Shown here: positions 8,431-16,079 of the stretch, one piece after another
Numbering within the stretch: the first letter of the stretch is position 1
How the letters are laid out: every line of letters starts with the position of its first letter
Assembly: GCF_000971395.1 (NCBI RefSeq)
Contig: NZ_BBME01000018.1
Location: 32,166-96,165 of the forward strand
Length of the DNA stretch: 64,000 nucleotides
Source: Demequina iriomotensis
GTDB taxonomy: Bacteria; Actinomycetota; Actinomycetes; Actinomycetales; Demequinaceae
Direction of reading: 5' to 3'
Translations under genes and position numbers: made by a program
Notes under the pieces: model-generated
What the model saw: the letters and a program-made list of their open reading frames with translations, nothing else
What the model was told of the DNA's origin: nothing
The model's database searches: none

Positions 8431-8937
8431 GTGATCAGAGACGCCGTCGCCGCCACCGATGCGGCCCGCATCGCCGAGATCTACGAGCACTACGTGCTCC
8501 ACGACACGGCGACGTTCGAGACCGAGCCCGTCGAGGCCGACGAGATGTGGGGGCGCATCGACGGCATCCAGAAGCGCGGCCTGCCGTACCTGGTGGCCGA
8601 GGCTGACGGGCGCGTCGTGGGATACGCGTACGCCGGCCCGTACCGCGATCGCGCGGCCTACCGTCACACGCTGGAGTCGACGGTGTACCTCGACGCGGAC
8701 GCGCGCCGCTCGGGCCTGGGCACCGCGCTGTACGGTGCGCTGCTCGACCGGCTCCGGACGCTCGAGGGTTCGGTCCACGCGCCGGTGCACTCGGTGATGG
8801 GTGTGGTCGCGCTGCCCCACCCGGGCTCGGTCGCGCTCCACGAACGGCTCGGCTTCCGCCACGTCGGCACCCTCACGGAGGCGGGCTACAAGTTCGACCG
8901 CTGGATCGACGTGGGCCTCTGGCAGCTCACGCTCTGA
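8431..8937 (+). CDS. GNAT acetyltransferase, phosphinothricin-acetyltransferase-like
   Basis: A 168-residue enzyme. It has IAEIYEHYVLHDTATFETEPV near the N-terminus, GRVVGYAYAGPYRDRAAYRHT, and the acetyl-CoA loop DARRSGLGTALYGALL, then NPxS-like HPGSVALHERLGFRHVG. This is the classic Pat/Bar-type GNAT arrangement. Such enzymes acetylate phosphinothricin, methionine sulfoximine or related amino acids; which one cannot be told here. The 3' end overlaps the convergent AbiEi-like gene by 11 nt. Confidence 0.83.
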   Translation: MIRDAVAATDAARIAEIYEHYVLHDTATFETEPVEADEMWGRIDGIQKRGLPYLVAEADGRVVGYAYAGPYRDRAAYRHTLESTVYLDADARRSGLGTALYGALLDRLRTLEGSVHAPVHSVMGVVALPHPGSVALHERLGFRHVGTLTEAGYKFDRWIDVGLWQLTL

Positions 8938-9700
8938 GCTCGAAGTAGCGGGCCGCGGCCGCGAGACGGCGTTGCCCGCGCGCCGTGATCCGGACCGTCC
9001 GATGGTCGACGACCGCACGTAGCCGCGCGATGGCACGGCGAGCCTCGGAGGGGTCACCCGTCCGTAGCGGCGAATGGCAGAGGTCGAGCAGCGTCTGAGC
9101 ACGCGTGGTGGCAAGCCAGTCGCCCAGCTCGCCTCCGAAGACCAGGAGGATCGGCCCCTCGGTCGTCCTGGCGGGATCGGTGCCGAGCGGAGGCACATCC
9201 TTGATCCGCGTCTCGCGTCGTTGATGGAAGGTCACGGTGACACCGAGCGCATCGAGCGCGACGGGCCTCGTCTGCGCGGGGACGGTGACGTGCACCTCAC
9301 CGCGCGGCGGCTCGCATGCGTGATGGATCGCGGCTGCGCTCAGCCCGCTGATGTAGGGCGCCCGGCGACCGAAGCGCGCGGCCGCCAGGAGCCACCCGAC
9401 CTCGATCGCGTCCGGTTGCCAACCGGCCCCTGCTCCGTCGGGAACGCACACGAAGCGTCCGCGCGCCAGCGCGACGATGCGTCCCTCCGCGAGCCTGCGG
9501 CGCAGCCAGCGATCCGGAACCCCCACCGCGCGACGCACATCCGCGGTGCCGAAAAGCGGGAAGGCGCGCGGGGCCGCGTTCCCTGGGGTCCCGACGAGAT
9601 CGACCCACCTCGCCTGCCGGCGGACTCCGTCGGCCGCCCGCCACCGCCGGAGCATCGTCTGTGGATCCCTGTCCCCGAGGTCCCCCGGCATCGCGCCCAT
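8927..9700 (-). CDS. AbiEi-like antitoxin / transcriptional regulator, without a partner toxin
   Basis: A 257-residue protein. An N-terminal winged-helix part (about 40-75, VPDRWLRRRLAEGRIVALARGRF) is followed by the AbiEi-type core PYISGLSAAAIHHACE and the late segment LATTRAQTLLDLCHSPLRTGDP. Type IV AbiEi antitoxins repress their own operon and oppose an AbiEii nucleotidyltransferase toxin. No nucleotidyltransferase ORF lies on either side: the neighbours are a convergent acetyltransferase and a divergent VOC gene. The ATG at 9700 is chosen for a GGAGG about 6 nt upstream; ATG 9715 is possible. A cluster of palindromic repeats lies 145-275 nt upstream. The family call is moderately sure. 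Confidence 0.65.
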   Translation of the reverse strand: MGAMPGDLGDRDPQTMLRRWRAADGVRRQARWVDLVGTPGNAAPRAFPLFGTADVRRAVGVPDRWLRRRLAEGRIVALARGRFVCVPDGAGAGWQPDAIEVGWLLAAARFGRRAPYISGLSAAAIHHACEPPRGEVHVTVPAQTRPVALDALGVTVTFHQRRETRIKDVPPLGTDPARTTEGPILLVFGGELGDWLATTRAQTLLDLCHSPLRTGDPSEARRAIARLRAVVDHRTVRITARGQRRLAAAARYFELRA

Positions 9701-9845
9701 CCGTGCCCTCCGCATCGTCCTCGCCCCACGCTGGATCGAGGCGACGCAGGAAGCGCGCGCGAGGACCGGACCGTGGAGCGTCGAACGGCCTCGGACGCCT
9801 GGGGACCACGCCCTCGGAGAGGATGAACCCCGTCGCACCCGACTC

Positions 9846-9975
9846 CTCCGCGAATTCATGCCGTTTGCGACGGACCGCCACCGACGCTTCGCGGCGCACG
9901 CGCCCGTCGCGATCTGCATGAATTCGCGGGCAGGTCGCACACGATCGGCGTCGCGATCCGCATGAATTCGCGGAG
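9846..9975. repeat. REP-like palindromic cluster, family 1 (CCGCGAATTCATGC)
   Basis: CTCCGCGAATTCATGC (9846-9861) recurs in inverted orientation at 9916-9929 (14 nt) and at 9960-9975 (full 16 nt). All three copies continue inward with a similar GCGACG-containing segment, so the repeat is about 25 nt. One copy faces two opposed copies, which could form alternative long hairpins. The cluster fills the middle of the 340-nt gap between the divergent AbiEi-like and VOC genes; no other feature is seen in that gap apart from a CATACCCT -10-like sequence near 9996. Confidence 0.8.
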
Positions 9976-10040
9976 GTGTGCGGGGCGACTTACGCCATAC
10001 CCTGGTGCCGCCCGCGCTGGGCGGGGGTAGACCGGTGGCC

Positions 10041-10406
10041 ATGGCACGACTTGCGTGGTTCGAGATCCCCGCTACCGACCTGGCGCGCGCAACCGCGTTC
10101 TACGAGTCCCTGCTCGGTGTCTCGCTGATCCCGGAAGACATCGGGGACGGGAGGCCCAAGGCGCTCATCCCGGATGGCGACGTCATGATCGGTGCCATCG
10201 CCGCGGGCCCCGACTGGACTCCCTCGAGCGCTGGCGCCGTGCTCTACCTCGACGGCGGTGCGGACCTGCAGCCGATGCTTGACCGCGCCGTCGCTGCCGG
10301 CGGCGCTGTCGTCGAGCCGAAGCAGCCCGTCGATGCCACATCGGGCTTCTGGGCACGCTTCCAGGACACCGAGGGCAACATCGTGGGCGTGCTGTCGCCC
10401 GGCTGA
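10041..10406 (+). CDS. VOC-family (glyoxalase/bleomycin-resistance-like) protein
   Basis: A 121-residue single VOC module. It opens ARLAWFEIPATDLARATAFYESLLG, the usual first beta-alpha-beta unit, and ends SGFWARFQDTEGNIVGVLS, the usual last strand with the metal-ligand position at the EG of DTEGN. The family includes glyoxalase I, dioxygenases and antibiotic-binding proteins. A GTG at 10035 is an alternative start. A TACCCT -10-like element near 9996 precedes it. No pathway link is visible. Confidence 0.78.
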   Translation: MARLAWFEIPATDLARATAFYESLLGVSLIPEDIGDGRPKALIPDGDVMIGAIAAGPDWTPSSAGAVLYLDGGADLQPMLDRAVAAGGAVVEPKQPVDATSGFWARFQDTEGNIVGVLSPG

Positions 10407-10473
10407 ACGGCCATGCTTGCGCCGGGGTGCGCGTGCCGCCACACTGGGGCCCGAGCCTGTGAGGGAGGCCCTG

Positions 10474-10890
10474 ATGATCCGCGAGCCCCGACGCGATGAT
10501 GCCGGCTTCACCATGGTGGAGCTGCTCGTGGTGATGCTGATCATCGGCGTGCTCGCCGCGATCGCCATCCCCATGTACCTCAACCAGACCAGGCAGGCGC
10601 ACGACGCCGCCGCGCGGTCCGACGCCATGAGCCTCGGCGTCGAGATCCGGGCCGCGTACTCCCAGGACCCGGTGACGCTGGTCGAGCTCGTGGCAGGCAA
10701 CTACGAGATCAACGGAGACGTCGCCTTCCCCGCCTCGCCCGGCGTCGTCTTCGAGACGTGGGTGCCCGGCGACGAGGACGCGTGGTGCGTCCAGCTGAGC
10801 CACCCGGGGGGCGACGTGTCCCGCAGCCCCGGCGTGCGCTTCGACGGCACCGACGGCTACGTCGAGGACTCCGCCTGCGCGACACCGTAG
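10474..10890 (+). CDS. Solitary type IV pilin-like (pseudopilin) protein
   Basis: A 138-residue protein with a class III signal: a short charged leader (MIREPRRDDAG), then FTMVELLVVMLIIGVLAAIA, which has the Phe+1 and Glu+5 expected for prepilin peptidase cleavage and pilus-type assembly. After the hydrophobic helix come an Ala-rich amphipathic stretch and a small beta domain with two Cys (near WCVQLSH and SACATP) that may form a disulfide. A strong GAGGGAGG site precedes the ATG. No prepilin peptidase, PilB, PilC or other pilin gene is nearby, so it must use machinery encoded elsewhere. Confidence 0.8.
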   Translation: MIREPRRDDAGFTMVELLVVMLIIGVLAAIAIPMYLNQTRQAHDAAARSDAMSLGVEIRAAYSQDPVTLVELVAGNYEINGDVAFPASPGVVFETWVPGDEDAWCVQLSHPGGDVSRSPGVRFDGTDGYVEDSACATP

Positions 10891-10907
10891 GCTCCGAGCA
10901 CGGCGAC

Positions 10908-10934
10908 GGCCCGGCCCCCTGAGGGGACCGGGCC
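10908..10934. terminator. Bidirectional hairpin terminator
   Basis: GGCCCGGCCCCC and GGGGACCGGGCC form a GC-rich stem around a TGA-containing loop, between the convergent pilin-like gene and metE. No U-tract follows, as is common in high-GC actinobacteria. Confidence 0.65.
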
Positions 10935-10954
10935 GCGCGGCCAGGGACGATGCG

Positions 10955-13279
10955 CTACGCGCGCACCGCCGCCGTGGCCGCCATCATGTGCTCGAGCGAC
11001 GCGGTGGTCTCCGCGTACGCGCGGGTCTTGAGACCGCAGTCCGGGTTGACCCACAGCTGCTTGCCCGGGATCGAGCTCTTCGCGAGCGCGAGCAGCTCGG
11101 TGATCTCCTCGGTCGACGGCACGCGCGGCGAGTGGATGTCCCAGACGCCGGGCCCGATCTGCCGCTCGTAGCCGTGCTGCTGGATGGCCGGGAGGACCTC
11201 CATACGGGAGCGCGCCGCCTCGATCGAGGTGACGTCGGCGTTGAGGCCGTCGATCGCGTCGATGATCTCGCCGAACTCCGAGTAGCACAGGTGCGTGTGG
11301 ACCTGCGTGTCGTCCTGCGCGCCCGAGGTGGCGAGGCGGAACGAGTTGACCGACCACTCGAGGTACGCCGCCTGATCCGCCTTCTTCAGCGGGAGCAGCT
11401 CGCGCAGCGCGGGCTCGTCGACCTGGATGATGCCGATGCCCGCGGCCTCGAGGTCGCGGATCTCGTCGCGCAGGGCGAGCGCGACCTGGTTGGCGGTGAC
11501 GCCGAGCGGCTGGTCGTCGCGCACGAACGACCACGCGAGGATGGTCACCGGACCGGTGAGCATGCCCTTCATGGGCTTCGCGGTGAGCGACTGCGCATAG
11601 GCGGACCAGCGCACCGTCATGGGCTCGGGCCGGGTGACATCGCCCCACAGGATCGACGGGCGGGTGCACCGCGAGCCGTACGACTGGACCCAGCCGTTGA
11701 CCGTGACGTCGAAGCCGTCGAGCAGCTCGGCGAAGTACTGGACCATGTCGTTGCGCTCGGCCTCGCCGTGCACGAGGACGTCGAGGCCCAGGTCCTCCTG
11801 GAGCTTCACGACAGAGGCGATCTCGGCCTTCATGGCCTCCTCGTACGCCGCGTCGTCGATCTGGCCCTTCGCCCACGCGGCGCGCGCCTTGCGGATGTCC
11901 GGCGTCTGCGGGAACGAGCCGATGGTGGTGGTCGCGAGCTCGGGAAGCCCGAAGCGGGCGTCCTGCGCCGCAGCACGCACCGCGTACGCCGGCCGGTCGA
12001 GGTCGCCGGGCGTCACGGCCGCGAGCGCCTCGCGGACGTCCGCCTTGTTGGTGCCCGGGTGCGCCTTGCGCGAGGCGAGCGCGGCGCGGGTCGCGGCGAA
12101 CGCATCGGCCGCCGCCGCCTCGCCCTCCGCGCGCGCCGTCGCGAGCGTCACGACCTCGCCGACCTTCTGGTCCGCGAAGGCGAGCCACGACAGCAGCTCG
12201 GCACCGAGGTGCTCCTCGCCGTCGAGCGTGTGCGGCACGTGGAACAGCGACGTCGAGCTCGACACGGCGACCGTGGCGCCGAGCGCCTCGATCTCGGCCG
12301 CCTTGCGCAGCGCGGAGTCGAGGTCGGTGCGCCAGATGTTGTGGCCGTCGACCACGCCGGCCACGACCGTCACGCCGGCGAGATCCGTGCCCGACGGCAC
12401 CGCGCCGCGGACCAGGTCCACGCCGATGGCCTCGACGCCGGAGCCCTTGAGGACAGGCAGGGCGTCATCGAGCGAGTTGTAGGGCGCGGCGACGAACAGC
12501 GCGGGGCGGTTCGCGAGCGCGGCGAGCGAGCCGTAGACCGTGGCCGCGTTCGCCAGGACCTCGTCACGGGGGGCGTCGATGTCGGCGACCAGGATCGGCT
12601 CGTCGATCTGGACCCACGGCGCGCCGGCCGCCTTGAAGGCCTCGAGGAGGTTGCCGTAGACCTCGAGCACATCCGCGAGGCGCTCGATCGGGCGGAAGCC
12701 CTCGGGAGCCTCGTCGCTCGCCTTCGCGAGGTAGAGGAACGTGAGCGGGCCCGTGATGACGGGGCGCGTGACGTAGCCCGCCTCGCGCGCCTCGACGAAC
12801 TCGTCGACCCAACGGGTGCTGGAGAGCGCGAACGCGGTCTCGGGGCCGATCTCGGGCACCAGGTAGTGGTAGTTCGAGTCGAACCACTTGGTCATCTCGA
12901 GCGGGGCCTTGTCGCCCACGCCGCGGGCGATGGTCGAGTAGCCCGCGAGGTCGACGGAGCCGTCGGCGGCGCGCAGGTCCGCGAAACGGGTCGGCACGGC
13001 GCCGAGGGTGACGGCCGCGTCGAGCACGTGGTCGTAGAACGAGAAGTTGCTCGGGATCGAGGCGTCGTCCTTGCCCAGGCCAAGCTCCGCGAGGCGGGCG
13101 AGGTTCGCGAGGCGCAGCTCCTGGGCTGCGGCCTCGAGCTCGGCGGCGGAGGTCGCGCCCTTCCAGAACGACTCGAGGGCCTTCTTCAGCTCTCGCATTC
13201 GGCCGATGCGCGGGTACCCCAGGATGGTGCCGCCGGGGAAGGCGGGCGCAGGGACACGGACGGAGTTCTGCTCAGTCAT
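10955..13279 (-). CDS. metE: Cobalamin-independent methionine synthase
   Basis: A 774-residue, full-length MetE (5-methyltetrahydropteroyltriglutamate-homocysteine methyltransferase). It transfers a methyl group from methyl-folate to homocysteine in the cytoplasm, using zinc. The N-terminal duplicate barrel has the homocysteine loop GYPRIGRMRELKKALESFWKG. The C-terminal barrel has ATTTIGSFPQTPDIRKAR and the zinc ligands in HTHLCYSEF (His, Cys) and WVNPDCGLKTR (Cys). A GAGGA precedes ATG 13279. Methyl-folate is supplied by MetF, encoded about 1.1 kb upstream. Two dyads upstream of the promoter suggest repression or activation by a methionine-pathway regulator. Confidence 0.96.
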   Translation of the reverse strand: MTEQNSVRVPAPAFPGGTILGYPRIGRMRELKKALESFWKGATSAAELEAAAQELRLANLARLAELGLGKDDASIPSNFSFYDHVLDAAVTLGAVPTRFADLRAADGSVDLAGYSTIARGVGDKAPLEMTKWFDSNYHYLVPEIGPETAFALSSTRWVDEFVEAREAGYVTRPVITGPLTFLYLAKASDEAPEGFRPIERLADVLEVYGNLLEAFKAAGAPWVQIDEPILVADIDAPRDEVLANAATVYGSLAALANRPALFVAAPYNSLDDALPVLKGSGVEAIGVDLVRGAVPSGTDLAGVTVVAGVVDGHNIWRTDLDSALRKAAEIEALGATVAVSSSTSLFHVPHTLDGEEHLGAELLSWLAFADQKVGEVVTLATARAEGEAAAADAFAATRAALASRKAHPGTNKADVREALAAVTPGDLDRPAYAVRAAAQDARFGLPELATTTIGSFPQTPDIRKARAAWAKGQIDDAAYEEAMKAEIASVVKLQEDLGLDVLVHGEAERNDMVQYFAELLDGFDVTVNGWVQSYGSRCTRPSILWGDVTRPEPMTVRWSAYAQSLTAKPMKGMLTGPVTILAWSFVRDDQPLGVTANQVALALRDEIRDLEAAGIGIIQVDEPALRELLPLKKADQAAYLEWSVNSFRLATSGAQDDTQVHTHLCYSEFGEIIDAIDGLNADVTSIEAARSRMEVLPAIQQHGYERQIGPGVWDIHSPRVPSTEEITELLALAKSSIPGKQLWVNPDCGLKTRAYAETTASLEHMMAATAAVRA

Positions 13280-13357
13280 GGTTCCTCATAGAGGCTTGGT
13301 GCGCGGCGGGCTCGCCATTGCGCTTGGTCGACGCGGATCGCGCCGAGTTGCGCCGAT

Positions 13358-13363
13358 AGATTA
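13358..13363 (-). promoter_or_regulatory. Candidate -10 element of metE (TAATCT)
   Basis: On the minus strand TAATCT fits TAnnnT and would start transcription about 70 nt before the metE ATG. No clear -35 is seen. The two dyads at 13395-13430 lie just upstream, where a regulator could contact polymerase. Confidence 0.4.
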
Positions 13364-13394
13364 CCCCGCGATGACGGCGTCCGCTAGGGGGCAT

Positions 13395-13430
13395 GTCCAA
13401 GAAATGGACGGCGCGTCCCACTTGGTGGAC
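13395..13430. promoter_or_regulatory. Paired dyads upstream of metE, candidate operator
   Basis: Two palindromic sites with GTCC/GGAC arms, GTCCAAGAAATGGAC (13395-13409) and GTCCCACTTGGTGGAC (13415-13430), are spaced about two helical turns apart. They lie between metE and the GNAT gene and upstream of the metE -10. The spacing and symmetry suggest a dimer pair binding one face of DNA. There is no cobalamin-riboswitch signature here. The regulator is unknown. Confidence 0.55.
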
Positions 13431-13455
13431 GCGTGTCGAGCAGTGACGGCGCCGC

Positions 13456-13947
13456 TCAGGCGTCGCGCATGTCGACGACGGCGATGGTCGCCCCGGTGCG
13501 GCTCACGCGCTCGCCCCGCCCCGTGATCTCCATGCCCAGCCTCCGGTAGAGCGCGATGTTGCCCTCCTCCGCCGCCCTGACGGTGCAGGCGAGGCCAGGC
13601 ATGCCGGCGAGCAGCGCATCGTCCCGGAGCGCGCGCACCAGCGCGGCCGCGAGGCCCCTGCCGCGCGCGGCGGGCTCCACCCCCAGGCGCCCGAAGTACC
13701 GGTAGCCGTCGGGAGCCGGGTGGTGCTTGGCGACGGCGACGATGCTCCCGTCGAGCCGCGCCACGGCCAGCCGCGTCCCCGCGGCCAGCTCCTCGCGCAG
13801 CGTCGCGGGCGTCTCGAGCATGACGCCCGCGGTCTCGCCCTTCGCGGTGTACTCGTCGAACGCGCGATGCATGGCCGCCATGGCCTCGTCGGCGGCGTCG
13901 GGACCGGCGTCGAGGTCGATCTCGAGGAGGTCGACCCACACGGTCAC
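13456..13947 (-). CDS. GNAT acetyltransferase
   Basis: A 163-residue protein with the acetyl-CoA-binding motif GVEPAARGRGLAAALVRALRDDAL and a C-terminal segment EEGNIALYRRLGMEITGRGE. The GTG start overlaps the OsmC stop as GTGA, so the two are translationally coupled. A substrate cannot be inferred; pairing with an OsmC-family protein suggests detoxification or stress. Confidence 0.75.
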   Translation of the reverse strand: MTVWVDLLEIDLDAGPDAADEAMAAMHRAFDEYTAKGETAGVMLETPATLREELAAGTRLAVARLDGSIVAVAKHHPAPDGYRYFGRLGVEPAARGRGLAAALVRALRDDALLAGMPGLACTVRAAEEGNIALYRRLGMEITGRGERVSRTGATIAVVDMRDA

Positions 13948-14378
13948 TCCGTGCCGGGCGCCTGCTCGAGCACGACGGGCACGCCGGCCTCGATGGTGCG
14001 GGACACCGTGCAGGACTTCTCGTGCGACGAGCGCAGCGCGGCGCCGATGCGCTTGCGCGCGGCGTCGCCGTCCTCGCCCTCCGGGAACGCGAGGTCGAAC
14101 AGCACGCGGATGTCCTCGAGGATGTTCGCGCCGTCCTCCGTGACGTACTCGGCGGACGCGGTCACGTCGAAGCGCTCGGGCTCGGAGCGACGCGAAGTCA
14201 TCACGTCGACATCGATGGCCGAGCAGCCCGCGATCGCCGCGAGCAGCAGCTCCACCGGCGAGAGCAGCCCCTCGCCGCGGCCGAAGCGCAGGGTGTCGCC
14301 CTGGGCGTTGGTCGCGACGTAGACGCGCTCCGACTCACGGGACAGCTGGACGGTGCGGGGCGACGAGGTACGGGTCAT
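13944..14378 (-). CDS. OsmC-family peroxiredoxin-like protein
   Basis: A 144-residue protein with both active-site cysteines of the OsmC/Ohr family: AAIAGCSAIDVDVM and SHEKSCTVSRTI. The glycine-rich turn RFGRGEGLLSPVELLLAAIA is typical of the YhfA-like OsmC subgroup. OsmC proteins reduce organic hydroperoxides with thiols. It leads a two-gene unit with the downstream acetyltransferase. Confidence 0.85.
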   Translation of the reverse strand: MTRTSSPRTVQLSRESERVYVATNAQGDTLRFGRGEGLLSPVELLLAAIAGCSAIDVDVMTSRRSEPERFDVTASAEYVTEDGANILEDIRVLFDLAFPEGEDGDAARKRIGAALRSSHEKSCTVSRTIEAGVPVVLEQAPGTE

Positions 14379-14419
14379 GCACCGATGGTCGCACGCCGCG
14401 GAGCAGCGTCAGGACCGCG

Positions 14420-15307
14420 TCAGTCCCGCACGAGCCCCATCGCGTCGACCAGCTCGAGCGCGGCACGATGCTGGTTGAACGTGATGATGTGGATGCCGGG
14501 GGCGCCCGCGTCCAGGAGGTCGCGCGACAGACGGGCGGCATGCGCCACCCCCACGGCGCGCGCCTCGTCGTCGTCGCGCGCAGCCTCGAGCCCGGCGAAC
14601 AGCTCGGACGGGATGCGCACCTCCGTGAGCTGCTCGGCGCGGATCGCCCGACGCTCGCTCACGAGCGGCATGACCTCGGGGATCACGGGCAGGTGGATCC
14701 CCTGCGCGCGCGCATCGGTCACCAGCGACGTGAACTGGCGCACCTCGTAGAACACCTGGGTGATCGCGAAGTCCGCGCCCGCGTCCTGCTTGGCGCGGAA
14801 CACGTCGAGGCCCATCTGGCGGTACTGCGGCACCACGTGCTGCGCGGGGAAGGCCGTGACACCGACGCTGAGATCGTCGATCCCGTGCGCGTGCGCGACC
14901 TCGCGGAGGAGCGCGACCAGGTCCGACGCGTACAGCAGCCCCTCGGGGTGGGGTCGCCAGTCGGTCTGCCCCTGCGGCGGGTCGCCCCGCAGCGCGAGGA
15001 AGTCCCGCACGCCGTCCTCGAGGTACGCCTCGATCACCTCGATAAGCTCGGCCCGCGACTGGTCGACGCACGTGAGGTGGGCCAGCGGGGGCACGGTGTG
15101 CTCGACCGCGAGGCGATGCACCACGCCGCGCGAGGCCCCGCGCGTGGTGCCGGAGGCGCCGTACGTGATCGACATGAAGTCCGGACGGGTCGCGGCGAGC
15201 GCCCGCATCGTCTCCTCGAGGGTCGACTCGGCGGCGGGGGTGCGCGGCGGGAACAGCTCGTAGGAGAGCGTGGGCCGCGGCTGGGCGAGGACGTCACGGA
15301 TGGTCAT
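14420..15307 (-). CDS. metF: 5,10-methylenetetrahydrofolate reductase
   Basis: A 295-residue MetF, normal length for bacterial enzymes. It reduces methylene-folate to methyl-folate with FAD, feeding MetE. Seen are LSYELFPPRTPAAE near the N-terminus (catalytic Glu in YELFPPR), SITYGASG, DFLALRGDPPQG, YPDxH-like FPAQHVVPQ, and AKQDAGADFAITQVFYEV. The ATG 15307 start follows MTIRDV; a TATCGT -10-like element lies 9 nt before it. It is divergent from tag, and the gap between them carries a DnaA box. Confidence 0.92.
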   Translation of the reverse strand: MTIRDVLAQPRPTLSYELFPPRTPAAESTLEETMRALAATRPDFMSITYGASGTTRGASRGVVHRLAVEHTVPPLAHLTCVDQSRAELIEVIEAYLEDGVRDFLALRGDPPQGQTDWRPHPEGLLYASDLVALLREVAHAHGIDDLSVGVTAFPAQHVVPQYRQMGLDVFRAKQDAGADFAITQVFYEVRQFTSLVTDARAQGIHLPVIPEVMPLVSERRAIRAEQLTEVRIPSELFAGLEAARDDDEARAVGVAHAARLSRDLLDAGAPGIHIITFNQHRAALELVDAMGLVRD

Positions 15308-15379
15308 GGCGCGCTCACGATACCCGGCGCGATGCGTCCCTTCCATCCCCGAGGCGCACAGCACCGTGAAGCCCGGTTC

Positions 15380-15388
15380 TTGTCCACA
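15380..15388 (+). promoter_or_regulatory. DnaA-box-like site (TTGTCCACA)
   Basis: TTGTCCACA is the preferred DnaA box of high-GC actinobacteria such as Streptomyces. It is embedded in CTTGTCCACAAG, midway between the divergent metF and tag starts. Another perfect copy lies just past the end of tag at 16015. Confidence 0.55.
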
Positions 15389-15428
15389 AGTGCCACAATG
15401 TCGCGCGCCGAGCGTCGCATCGTCCCGC

Positions 15429-15434
15429 CAGACT
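15429..15434 (+). promoter_or_regulatory. -10 element of a leaderless promoter (CAGACT)
   Basis: CAGACT lies 6 nt before ATG 15441. The same hexamer is found 6-7 nt before the starts of rmlA and the threonine aldolase gene, which supports it as a real variant -10 element. Confidence 0.5.
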
Positions 15435-15440
15435 GGACCT

Positions 15441-16010
15441 ATGACGGCCATGAACGACGCCACTGCCCGGTGCTTCGGCGCGGGGGATCCGCTGTACGAG
15501 CGCTACCACGACGAGGAGTGGGGGCACCCGGTCCACGGCGACGCGGCGCTGCTCGAGCGCATCGTCCTCGAGGGGGCGCAGTCCGGGCTCGCCTGGATCA
15601 CCATCCTGCGCAAGCGCGAGGGGTACAGGGAGGTGTTCGACGGCTTCGAGCCGGCGGCGGTGGCCGCGTTCACCGACGCGGACGTCGCACGCCTCATGGA
15701 CGATGCGCGCATCGTGCGCAACCGCCGCAAGATCGAGTCCGCCATCACGAATGCGCGTGCGACGGTCGCGCTCGCCGAGGCGGGCACCTCGCTCGACTCG
15801 CTGTTCTGGTCGTTCGTGCCCGAGCCGCGCGTCGCCGCGCCCGTCAGCTGGGACGACGTCCCCGCCTCGACGCCCGAGTCGATCGCGCTGGCGAAGGCGC
15901 TCAAGAAGGCCGGCTTCGTGTTCGTGGGCCCGACGACGATGTACGCGGCCATGCAGGCCTGCGGGCTGGTGGACGACCACATCGCGGGATGCGTCGCCGC
16001 ACGCGCGTAG
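15441..16010 (+). CDS. tag: DNA-3-methyladenine glycosylase I
   Basis: A 189-residue Tag enzyme that excises 3-methyladenine from alkylated DNA. The zinc-snap ligands are visible: Cys near residue 11 (ARCFG), His in the signature YHDEEWGHPV, and the C-terminal pair DDHIAGC. The core LEGAQSGLAWITILRKREGYREVF is the substrate-binding helix-hairpin-helix-like region. The ATG at 15441 is favoured by the CAGACT -10; ATG 15450 is possible. DnaA boxes stand on both sides of the gene. Confidence 0.93.
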   Translation: MTAMNDATARCFGAGDPLYERYHDEEWGHPVHGDAALLERIVLEGAQSGLAWITILRKREGYREVFDGFEPAAVAAFTDADVARLMDDARIVRNRRKIESAITNARATVALAEAGTSLDSLFWSFVPEPRVAAPVSWDDVPASTPESIALAKALKKAGFVFVGPTTMYAAMQACGLVDDHIAGCVAARA

Positions 16011-16014
16011 CGCG

Positions 16015-16047
16015 TTGTCCACATTTGTATCCACTTGATGTGGATAT
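16015..16047. promoter_or_regulatory. Cluster of DnaA-box-like sites in an AT-rich dyad
   Basis: TTGTCCACA (16015-16023) is a perfect actinobacterial DnaA box. Eight nt on, TATCCAC-TTGAT-GTGGATA (16028-16046) forms a perfect 7-bp dyad whose right arm reads, on the minus strand, ATATCCACA, an 8/9 match to TTATCCACA. This AT-rich patch lies between the convergent tag and mutT genes and differs sharply from the surrounding base composition. It could titrate DnaA or act as a terminator-like dyad. Confidence 0.55.
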
Positions 16048-16079
16048 GTCCGGCTTGATGCCGCCGCGCGCGGGCGACC

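Noticed and set aside
10988..13291. A 767-codon plus-strand frame opposite metE
   Set aside because: It lies fully antisense to an unmistakable MetE and has the same low-complexity Arg/Asp/Val-rich composition as other shadows.
13280..13455. Cobalamin riboswitch upstream of metE
   Set aside because: No B12-box-like sequence or multi-stem leader is visible; only two short dyads are present, upstream of the promoter.
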